From the NCBI GenBank assembly GCA_038240875.1, contig JBBRGG010000077.1, positions 1-14,218 on the forward strand: 14,218 bases of DNA, given 5' to 3'. Source of the DNA: JBBRGG01 sp038240875 (GTDB taxonomy: Bacteria; Planctomycetota; Phycisphaerae; Phycisphaerales; UBA1924). This document shows positions 1 through 7,228 of this stretch, piece after piece; the first letter of the stretch is position 1; each line of letters begins with the position of its first letter. A program made the position numbers and the translations under genes. A model generated the notes under the pieces. That model was not told the DNA's origin and ran no database searches. It saw only the letters and a list, made by a program, of their open reading frames with translations.

Positions 1-218
1 AACTGGTGAAGGTTCTGGACCGGTTGGCGCACGCGGGTAACACGCTTGTAGTGATCGAGCACAACTTGGATGTGATCAAGTGCGCGGACTGGATTATTGA
101 TCTTGGGCCCGAGGGTGGCGCGGGCGGCGGGCGAGTGTTAGCGACGGGTACGCCAGAGACGATCGCGAAGACCAAGGGGAGCTTCACGGGGCACTATTTG
201 AAGAAGGTGCTTGGATGA
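1..218 (+). CDS. uvrA: UvrA excinuclease ATPase subunit, C-terminal end (5' end outside window)
   Basis: This is the last ~71 codons of UvrA, the damage-recognition ATPase of UvrABC nucleotide excision repair in the cytoplasm. The frame is open at the left edge (first full codon at base 3) and stops with TGA at 216-218. The segment VVIEHNLDVIKCADWIIDLG is the end of the second ABC ATPase domain, with the H-loop histidine in IEHN. The GPEGGAGGG turn, the GTPE step and a closing TGHYLKKVL are the usual UvrA ending, so this 3' end looks intact and has no long tail. The GTG at 6 is an internal valine codon, not a start. No clear terminator follows. The family call is near certain; nothing links it functionally to the secretion genes downstream. 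Confidence 0.95.
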   Translation, partial: LVKVLDRLAHAGNTLVVIEHNLDVIKCADWIIDLGPEGGAGGGRVLATGTPETIAKTKGSFTGHYLKKVLG

Positions 219-240
219 AGAGGAAAATAAATACAACAAA

Positions 241-300
241 TTAACCACAAGAGGCACCGAGGCACAGAGAAAAAGAGCGAAGAGACAAGAGAAGACTGTA
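241..300. repeat. Purine-rich segment with 8-base periodicity (AGAGGCAC-like units)
   Basis: After TTAACCACA the sequence runs through degenerate octamers: AGAGGCAC (250-257), CGAGGCAC (258-265), AGAGAAAA (266-273), AGAGCGAA (274-281) and GAGACAAG (282-289). It is strongly purine-biased on this strand and unlike the neighbouring coding DNA. I recall very similar 'accacagaggcacagag' text recurring between genes in many environmental bacterial genomes, including planctomycetes. The membership in that repeat family is from memory and not tested here. Confidence 0.5.
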
Positions 301-672
301 AAGAGACCTTTAAGCAAGCCAGCTACATATCTGAAAGCACGCGGTCATTGGCTTACATATTTGGAATTTGTAATGGGTCTTCGGGTTGTTCAGAGATCTC
401 AGTTGTCGTGGCGAGCTTTGGCTGCTGTGACGGGTTTCATTTTTGTACTGGATCTTATGGGCGAGGGTTTGCATGATTACCAAGCCGGTTTGGTCTCAAG
501 CGAGTTTCTTTAGAATAGAGCTTTCGGATTTCCGTGTAACTCTGTGAGTTTCAAGGCGTAAGCATGAGGTCGGCGATCCGAGTCGAAGGCGATTTAATGC
601 TTAGGCTTTGGATAATGGTGTTTTCTCGAATTCCCTATATTCGTACTTAAAGGCCGTTCCGGTACTGCTTTG

Positions 673-678
673 AAAGGA
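673..678 (+). promoter_or_regulatory. Ribosome binding site AAAGGA supporting the ATG at 685
   Basis: AAAGGA lies 6 bases before ATG 685. It overlaps the alternative TTG codon at 670, which makes TTG an unlikely start. A competing site, TGGAG at 781-785 with GTG at 790, would give a much shorter and more conventional signal peptide. Confidence 0.55.
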
Positions 679-684
679 ACCTCG

Positions 685-2034
685 ATGATCTTCTCGTTGT
701 CAGCACGTCGTTCGGATACTGCTCGGTCGCGCTGCTCGTCGCAGAATACGGCACGTTTGCTTGCACGTTCGAGCAATGGTTGGAGCGGCGTGTGGTCGAG
801 TGTTTCTCGTGTCGCAAGAATTTTAGTTGTTGCGGGGAGTGTCGCCGCGTTTTCTGGTGGCGTGCTGGTTCCTGCAAGTTCTGTGAGCGGCCAAGGCATG
901 ATGGGAATGCGTGGCGGCGGGATGGGCGGTGGCGTTCAAGGCGTCTCCAAGCAAAGCGTTGATGCGTACGCGCGCATCTTGAAGCTTGATGAGTCGCAGA
1001 AAGAAGCTGTGGGCATGCTCGCCGACGGGTTTCGTGGCTCGCTCAAGGCCATCGAAAAAGATATGGAAGGCAAGTTCAACAAGCTTCAGGAAGACGCACA
1101 GGAAGAGGGTTGGGGCGTGTATCAGAAGGAAATGCCCAAGATCATCAAGGACATGAACGAACGGCAGGAAGCTTCGCAAAAGCAGTTTATTGACGACATT
1201 AAGTCGCTTTTGACTCCTGAGCAGTTGGAAGAATTCCCGAGCATAGAGCGTCACCGTCGTCGCGACACGTTGCTTCGCATGGGCATGGTGAGCGGCGCGG
1301 GGGTGGACATCTGGAGCATTCATGATCGCTTGAATGCGCGGGAGTCGGTTGTTCCGGCTGAGAACGCGCAGCAGGTTACCGGGGTCATGGACCGGTACGA
1401 AGTTGACATGGACCGCCTGCTTCAGGACATGGAGCGGATGTACAAGGAAGACATCCGCAAGTTTACTGAAGGTGACCAAAGCATGATGGACCCGACCAAG
1501 ATGCTGGACCGCTTGAAGCCGTATGCCGAGGTTGGCACGCGTATTCGCGATGCCAATCGTGATGCAGCTCGCAAGCTCGAACCTCTTTATACCCAAGAAG
1601 CTCAAGCCAAGTTCCGCAATGAGATCAACACGCGAGCGTATCCTCGCATCTATCGCAAGGGTACGACGGCGAAGATATTCGATTCCGCCGTCAAGATCGA
1701 AGACCTCGATGTCACGCAAAAAGAACAGGTCACTGCGCTCAAAACTCAGTATGAAAGAGACATCGTTTCTCTCAACGAAGCATGGGCCAAAGCGACCGAC
1801 GCGGCGGAAGCCGAATCTGGCGGCACGTTCGGCGTGATGATGCAAGGCTTTGGTGGTGGTGGGGGAAACAAGGAGCTGGGCGACGCGCGTAAGGCTCGCC
1901 GCGAAGCCGACAAGGCTGCAAAGGAAAAACTTATGGAAGTGCTTTCGCCTGACCAGCAAAAGCAGTTGCCCAGTGACGATTCGCTTCGCGAAAACCCGTG
2001 GGAAGCGATGATGCCTGTTGCAGATGAGGAATAA
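685..2034 (+). CDS. Exported helical protein with three Spy/CpxP-like (LTxxQ-like) modules, function unknown
   Basis: A 449-residue protein of unknown function. Residues ~45-66 (ARILVVAGSVAAFSGGVLV) form a hydrophobic export segment ahead of a small-residue region and a Met/Gly-rich stretch (GMMGMRGGGMGGG), so the mature protein should be periplasmic or secreted. The rest is charged and helical, with three related units at roughly residues 98-190, 205-325 and 330-430. Each opens with a helix holding a (D/E)xxQ-type step (LDESQKE, VPAENAQQ, LDVTQKE) and closes with one ending in LLTPEQLEEF, LYTQEAQAKF or VLSPDQQKQL. That resembles the LTxxQ signature of Spy/CpxP periplasmic chaperones, but the match is by eye. 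I chose ATG 685 for its RBS; it puts 44 residues before the hydrophobic core. GTG 790 would leave about 9 and is a serious alternative. It ends 341 bases before the T2SS operon, so it could be a substrate, an accessory protein or an unrelated neighbour. Confidence 0.75.
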   Translation: MIFSLSARRSDTARSRCSSQNTARLLARSSNGWSGVWSSVSRVARILVVAGSVAAFSGGVLVPASSVSGQGMMGMRGGGMGGGVQGVSKQSVDAYARILKLDESQKEAVGMLADGFRGSLKAIEKDMEGKFNKLQEDAQEEGWGVYQKEMPKIIKDMNERQEASQKQFIDDIKSLLTPEQLEEFPSIERHRRRDTLLRMGMVSGAGVDIWSIHDRLNARESVVPAENAQQVTGVMDRYEVDMDRLLQDMERMYKEDIRKFTEGDQSMMDPTKMLDRLKPYAEVGTRIRDANRDAARKLEPLYTQEAQAKFRNEINTRAYPRIYRKGTTAKIFDSAVKIEDLDVTQKEQVTALKTQYERDIVSLNEAWAKATDAAEAESGGTFGVMMQGFGGGGGNKELGDARKARREADKAAKEKLMEVLSPDQQKQLPSDDSLRENPWEAMMPVADEE

Positions 2035-2375
2035 GCGATCGCCGATATTGAACTGTTTCCTTAGGATGCTCAACCTGCTAACGCTCGTGTGTGAGAATGG
2101 AAAAAGCATGATTGCTCACGCCAGCGCTGATTCAAGCAAATTGACCGACAAATTCGGCAATGGCAGAGACTGAGTGGCGTTGGGCGTACCGTGGAGGAAG
2201 AATCCTGAAGATGGATCTGGAAAGGGCAGTTTCGAATGAACGCGTTTCTTTTATTTGCAGGGTGATTGTTTTCGTTACCTCTGTGAGGACCACTCTTTTA
2301 TTCGCTTATGAAGTTTCACTATTTCTGTATGTATTCCTGTTTAGGTTCAACCTTATCGCCTGAGCGATCTTTCGC
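2035..2375. promoter_or_regulatory. Non-coding gap upstream of the T2SS operon, AT-rich second half
   Basis: I see no supported gene. A 67-codon frame from ATG 2160 to 2363 has no RBS, and its Phe/Val/Leu-rich end simply reflects the AT-rich DNA. Composition shifts near 2215-2350 to T-rich sequence unlike the flanking genes, which is where I would expect the operon promoter. No -35/-10 pair stands out: TATGTA near 2328 and TTTAGG near 2340 are weak. A GCGATCGC palindrome lies at 2035-2042, immediately after the previous stop codon. No Rho-independent terminator is visible. Confidence 0.35.
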
Positions 2376-3986
<1,611 letters not shown>

Positions 3987-4070
3987 AGACGGCATAGAAG
4001 GTGCGAACAACGTACTACGACATACGGAAGAAGCCCACGGAAAAGTCCAACGAAAAAGCAACTCATCATT

Positions 4071-5294
4071 ATGCCGACATTTGCCTACACCACAACTCGA
4101 AACGCGCCCCCTGCTGGCACGATCCAAGCCCTTGATCGTCAGGGCGCGTTGCGCACGCTTCTTGATCGTGGCATACGCCCGGTCGAAGTTTCGCCGGTTT
4201 CGCGGGCTTCACGCATTGGCGCGAGCAGCGAATCGGGAATCGGTGGCGGTTCGGTCAGTAAGGCCGACGTTGCCATGATGGTGCGCGAGTTATCGACTGC
4301 TCTCTCTGCGGGTCTTCCTCTGGTTGTCGCGCTTCGGACCATGGTCGGCCAGGGGCGCAGCAAGGGCCAACGCCGCGCCGTTGAACACATAATCGCCCAA
4401 GTTGAAAACGGCAAGAGCCTCGGCGATGCGATGGCTTCATGGGGCAAGCCCTTCAACGACCTCATCATAAGCATGACTCGCGCGGGCGAAGCTGCTGGAC
4501 GGCTTCCCGAAGTACTCGGCCAAGCCGCAAACCTTCTTGATCGCGACGCCAAGGTTCGCCAATCGATCGCATCTGCGACGCTATATCCCGCGTTTTTGGC
4601 CGTGCTGAGCATCGCCGCGATCTTTGTCGTCGTCGTTAAAATCGTCCCCGGTCTCATGAAGCCATTTCAAGGGAGCAACCGCGAGCTTCCCTTCATGACC
4701 CAGGCGTTGATGAGCGTTTCGGACGCTTTTGTAGCAAGCTGGTGGATCCTTCTTATTGTCATGCTCGCAGGCGGGTTCATTTTCGCAAATTGGTACAAGA
4801 GTGCCGAGGGCCGCCACACCTTCGACCGCACGCTGCTTCGGCTTCCATTGCTGGGCCCATTGCTACGCGATGTCGCTGTTGCAAGATTCACGCGTACGCT
4901 CGCAACGCTTGTCGCTGCAGGCTTGCCACTCTTGCAAGCCTTGCGTGTAACCCGGGGCACTCTTGGCAATCGCGCCATGGAACGCGTCATCGACACTGTC
5001 AGCGAAAAAGTAACTCAAGGCCGAACTCTCGCCGACCCTCTTGAACGCAGCGGCTACTTCCCACCCATGCTTGTTCAAGTTGTCTCGCTGGGCGAGCGCT
5101 CGGGTCGCCTCGAAGAAATGCTACATCAAGCCGCGACAGCGTTCGAGGCTCGTGTTGAAAATAGCATCAAGGTCTTTACCACGGTTTTGCCACTTGCTTT
5201 GGTGCTGGTCATGTCGTCGGTCATCATGTTCATCGTCGTAGCCATCTTGATGGCGATGCTCGACTCGCAAGACGCGCTGCTCAAAGGCATGTAA
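4071..5294 (+). CDS. gspF: GspF, inner-membrane platform protein
   Basis: GspF is the polytopic inner-membrane core of the assembly platform and contacts GspE and GspL. The 407-residue length is standard. The N-terminus (MPTFAYTT, then an 'xGAL..LLDRGIRPVEV' element) is typical of GspF. Two homologous T2SSF domains lie at ~68-191 and ~271-392. Each contains the A(A)GLPL element (80-84 and 282-287) and a GE-x-x-G-R-L motif (AGEAAGRLPEVL at 138-149, LGERSGRLEEML at 340-351). Membrane segments are at ~173-195, 222-240 and 370-397. The start ATG is 84 bases after gspE with no strong RBS. A Ser/Gly-rich linker at 51-62 separates the N-terminal region from domain 1. No key feature is missing. Confidence 0.96.
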   Translation: MPTFAYTTTRNAPPAGTIQALDRQGALRTLLDRGIRPVEVSPVSRASRIGASSESGIGGGSVSKADVAMMVRELSTALSAGLPLVVALRTMVGQGRSKGQRRAVEHIIAQVENGKSLGDAMASWGKPFNDLIISMTRAGEAAGRLPEVLGQAANLLDRDAKVRQSIASATLYPAFLAVLSIAAIFVVVVKIVPGLMKPFQGSNRELPFMTQALMSVSDAFVASWWILLIVMLAGGFIFANWYKSAEGRHTFDRTLLRLPLLGPLLRDVAVARFTRTLATLVAAGLPLLQALRVTRGTLGNRAMERVIDTVSEKVTQGRTLADPLERSGYFPPMLVQVVSLGERSGRLEEMLHQAATAFEARVENSIKVFTTVLPLALVLVMSSVIMFIVVAILMAMLDSQDALLKGM

Positions 5295-5330
5295 GCGGTA
5301 TTTCTTATTTGCTCGGATTTACGCTCAGAA

Positions 5331-5352
5331 GTTCGTTCGTTCGTTCGCACGC
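5331..5352 (+). repeat. Simple repeat (GTTC)x4 then GCAC x2 in the gspF-gspG gap
   Basis: GTTC is repeated four times at 5331-5346, and the following bases read GCACGCAC. It lies about 50 bases before the gspG start, in what should be its mRNA leader. Such tetranucleotide tracts can change length by slippage, but here it is outside the reading frame and short. Confidence 0.7.
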
Positions 5353-5384
5353 ACATCACTCACACCAGGCCGACCTCTCGGCAC

Positions 5385-5390
5385 GGAGGT
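5385..5390 (+). promoter_or_regulatory. Strong ribosome binding site GGAGGT for gspG
   Basis: A consensus GGAGGT ends 6 bases before ATG 5397 and fixes that start over the in-frame TTG at 5391 and the internal ATG at 5460. It is much stronger than the sites before gspE and gspF, which fits the need for many copies of the major pseudopilin. Confidence 0.8.
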
Positions 5391-5396
5391 TTGACA

Positions 5397-5951
5397 ATGA
5401 AAGTTCAGAATACAACTCACGCAAGCAGCCCGCGTCGCGTACGAGCCGTTGGTCACGCAATGACCATACATTGCGCAAAGCCTATCCGTCGCGCAAAGCC
5501 CATTCATTTCGCAAAGCCCATCGGTCGCGCCCTCGCAGGGTTCACCATCATGGAAGTGTTGGTCGCCGTCGTCATCATCGGCATCCTTGCCGCGGTCGTT
5601 GCGCCGCGCCTCATCGGTCGCGTCGGTGATGCCAAGACGTCCAGCGCCAAGAGCGCGATCTCGTCCTTGGTCACCGCGATGAACCAGTTTCGCCTTGACT
5701 GTGGCGAACCCGAATCTGGCGCCGACCTCACCATCCTTTGGGAACGCCCCGCCAACGTTACCGAAACGGCATGGAAGGGCCCATACGTCGAGAATCAGGA
5801 CGCATTCACTGATCCCTGGGGCAAGCCTTACGAGCTGGTGATCCCGCCACAACACAACGCCGACTTTGACATTGTTTCGATGGGCAAAGATGGCGTCCCC
5901 GGCGGCGAAGGAGAGAACGCCGACATCGTCTCGGGCAAGCGCGATCGATAA
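5397..5951 (+). CDS. gspG: GspG, major pseudopilin precursor
   Basis: GspG is the main subunit of the periplasmic pseudopilus. The prepilin site is canonical: G48 then FTIMEVLVAVVIIGILA, with Phe at +1, Glu at +5 and a ~20-residue hydrophobic helix. The mature ~136 residues carry the family's C-terminal hallmarks: WKGPYV, DPWGKPYE, DFDIVSMGKDG and the Gly/Glu/Asp-rich end that forms the calcium site. The leader is odd: 48 residues, basic, and holding three AKPIxx hexapeptides (residues 27-44) encoded by an 18-base tandem repeat. Most GspG leaders are about 6-10 residues. An alternative start at ATG 5460 would leave 27 residues but has no RBS. The gene follows gspF after 102 bases and precedes four minor pseudopilin genes. 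Confidence 0.96.
   Translation: MKVQNTTHASSPRRVRAVGHAMTIHCAKPIRRAKPIHFAKPIGRALAGFTIMEVLVAVVIIGILAAVVAPRLIGRVGDAKTSSAKSAISSLVTAMNQFRLDCGEPESGADLTILWERPANVTETAWKGPYVENQDAFTDPWGKPYELVIPPQHNADFDIVSMGKDGVPGGEGENADIVSGKRDR
5476..5529 (+). repeat. Three tandem 18-base units encoding AKPI-x-x in the gspG leader
   Basis: Units start at 5476, 5494 and 5512, each beginning CAAAGCC. Units 1 and 3 agree at 16 of 18 positions; unit 2 is more diverged in its second half. They encode AKPIRR, AKPIHF and AKPIGR in the part of GspG removed by prepilin peptidase. Confidence 0.85.
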
Positions 5952-6024
5952 TCGCTTGTTCCAGTTGAAAAACATCGCAATCAAAGCAACTGCACACCAA
6001 GCAAAGCAATCCACAGAAGGTCGC

Positions 6025-6624
6025 GTGAACGCCCGAGCAACTCTTCATCAAGGCAACACATCGCGGGCACTTAATCGTGCTCGCGTTGGTTTTTCCATGC
6101 TCGAAGTGCTCGTTGTAGTCGTGATACTCTCGATCCTTGCAACGGTCGTCGCGCCTCGTTTGTCGGCATTAACGCAACGGCCCGCGCGATCCGCGGCTAT
6201 TCGCGTTGGCGACTTTCTTACCGCTGCCGCGCAGCGCGACGCGCTCACTAGCCAACCTCTCGCAATTGAATACGACGGCGACGAAGGCTTCATGTACCTG
6301 CTTGTGCCTGGCGCCGAGCCGGGCTCGTGGTCGCGCGACAAAGTAATCCAGCCAGCCGACTTTGGTAACGCCAACATCGTCGAAGCAACCGCCGACGGTG
6401 CGATGCTCGAGCGTGGTCACTTTCGGCTTGAGTTTCGCGCGGGGGTCACTCGCCCCGCGATTCTCGTTTCCATCAGCGATGATCGTGATCCTGAAGGCCT
6501 TGCGCCGTACCGGGTCGAACTCTCCGCCGAGGCTTCGCGATCGGTCGTCGTCGGCGTCGGTGCTGAACTTGAATACACCACCATCGATCTAGACGCGCAA
6601 GGCAAAGGAGATGAGCCATGGTGA
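6025..6624 (+). CDS. gspH: GspH-like minor pseudopilin precursor
   Basis: A 199-residue minor pseudopilin. The prepilin motif is good: G22 then FSMLEVLVVVVILSILATVV, with Phe +1 and Glu +5, followed by a helix and a beta-rich C-terminal part (YDGDEGFMYLLVP, HFRLEFRAGVTRP, YRVELSAEASRSVV). Assignment to H rests on position directly after gspG, on size, and on the GspH-type pattern 'LTSQPLAIEYDGDEG' after the helix; sequence alone would only say type IV pilin-like. I chose GTG 6025 because AGAAGG at 6015-6020 precedes it, giving a 22-residue leader. The frame stays open upstream into gspG, but that part has no RBS. The gene is 73 bases after gspG and overlaps the next gene by 7 bases. Confidence 0.8.
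   Translation: MNARATLHQGNTSRALNRARVGFSMLEVLVVVVILSILATVVAPRLSALTQRPARSAAIRVGDFLTAAAQRDALTSQPLAIEYDGDEGFMYLLVPGAEPGSWSRDKVIQPADFGNANIVEATADGAMLERGHFRLEFRAGVTRPAILVSISDDRDPEGLAPYRVELSAEASRSVVVGVGAELEYTTIDLDAQGKGDEPW
6604..6610 (+). promoter_or_regulatory. Ribosome binding site AAAGGAG for gspI, inside the gspH end
   Basis: AAAGGAG ends 7 bases before ATG 6618, supporting a start that overlaps the gspH stop (6622-6624) and suggesting translational coupling of the two minor pseudopilins. Confidence 0.7.
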
Positions 6625-7184
6625 CGTGTGCTCTTGACTTTGCAGGCAAGCGCGATCAAACTGGCGAGCGCGATCGTTCTCGCAAAGGGTCGCAAAGATC
6701 CGTGTTTCAAGTTGCCTTTAACCGCAGGAGCACGTCGTGCGCGAGCAATCGAGCCGCGCGAGCCTGGCGTGGCGCTTTTATTCTTGCCGACGCGTTAGTG
6801 GCAACCGTGCTTCTTGCGGGCGCGCTGACTGCTGTTCTATCTCTCGCGAGCCGTGCTTTATCTGCCCAGCGACAGGGCGAGCGTTTGCAGATCGTCGCGA
6901 TGCTTCTCGATGAACAGCTCAATCTGGTGCTCATGCGAGGCCCGGACAATTACGCCTCGGCGTATCTCGCCGACGGATCTTGCGACGCGCCCTTCGCCGA
7001 CTACCGCTATCGCCTCAGCTTCTCAGGCGGCACTGGTGGCGACCCTTACGAAGTTTCCGCCACCATTCTTTGGACCGAGTCAGGCCGCCCACGCTCTGAA
7101 TCCATTACAACTCTCATTGCGCCGAGACTCGGCGCAGAGCCTGACCCCGAACGCAAACCCACAGAAACCATTCTGAGAGACTGA
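6618..7184 (+). CDS. gspI: GspI-like minor pseudopilin precursor with atypical cleavage site
   Basis: A 188-residue pilin-like protein in the gspI position. GspI normally forms the pseudopilus tip with J and K. A 52-residue basic, Arg-rich leader ends WRG (50-52), followed by AFILADALVATVLLAGALTA as the helix. If cut after G52, +1 is Ala and +5 is Ala. If cut after A53, +1 is Phe and +5 is Asp58. Either way the usual Glu +5 is absent. The helix and LQIVAMLLDEQLNLVLM stretch fit GspI, and the C-terminal YRYRLSFSGG...YEVSATILWTE is like the GspI beta sheet. Start ATG 6618 is supported by AAAGGAG. An internal start would shorten the leader, but no better-placed site is evident. The identity as I depends mainly on gene order; pilin-like is firm. 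Confidence 0.72.
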   Translation: MVTCALDFAGKRDQTGERDRSRKGSQRSVFQVAFNRRSTSCASNRAARAWRGAFILADALVATVLLAGALTAVLSLASRALSAQRQGERLQIVAMLLDEQLNLVLMRGPDNYASAYLADGSCDAPFADYRYRLSFSGGTGGDPYEVSATILWTESGRPRSESITTLIAPRLGAEPDPERKPTETILRD

Positions 7185-7228
7185 TTGTTCAAGACTGACT
7201 GTTTTAGATTGCCTCTTCGATACTCCAC

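Larger units (their letters stand above)
219..684. other. Non-coding stretch between uvrA and the exported-protein gene
   Basis: I see no convincing gene here. A frame from TTG 211 to 513 is open, but it overlaps uvrA, begins in a purine-rich repeat-like segment, has no Shine-Dalgarno site and resembles no family I know. Bases 241-300 contain the periodic repeat listed separately. Arms at 553-565 and 597-609 are complementary at 11 of 13 positions around a 31-base loop, with no T-run after them, so this is not a standard terminator. A TATATT at 636-641 could be a -10 element for the gene at 685, but no good -35 sits 16-18 bases upstream of it. Confidence 0.5.

Noticed and set aside
211..513. 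100-codon forward frame from TTG after uvrA
   Set aside because: It overlaps uvrA, starts in the octamer repeat segment, has no RBS and no family resemblance; it is probably open by chance in low-GC DNA.
636..641. TATATT as a defined promoter -10 box
   Set aside because: No acceptable -35 hexamer lies 16-18 bases upstream; the nearest TTGGAT leaves 22 bases, so it is mentioned only as a weak candidate.
2035..2042. GCGATCGC palindrome after the exported-protein gene
   Set aside because: It is an 8-base palindrome identical to the cyanobacterial HIP1 core, but I noticed no other copy here and a single one is not meaningful.
823..2109. 428-codon reverse-strand frame
   Set aside because: It is antisense to the exported-protein gene along nearly all its length. 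The forward product has a signal segment and internal repeats, while the reverse product has no recognisable domain.
2160..2363. 67-codon forward frame with a hydrophobic C-terminus before gspE
   Set aside because: No RBS is present, and the Phe/Leu/Val run follows from T-rich DNA in a likely promoter region; nothing recognisable is encoded.
5325..6014. 229-codon reverse-strand frame with Cys-rich repeats
   Set aside because: The repeats are the reverse reading of the 18-base units in the gspG leader; gspG itself is certain on the other strand.
5866..6024. Upstream extension of the gspH frame into gspG
   Set aside because: It overlaps certain GspG coding sequence in another frame and has no RBS; GTG 6025 with AGAAGG is a better start.
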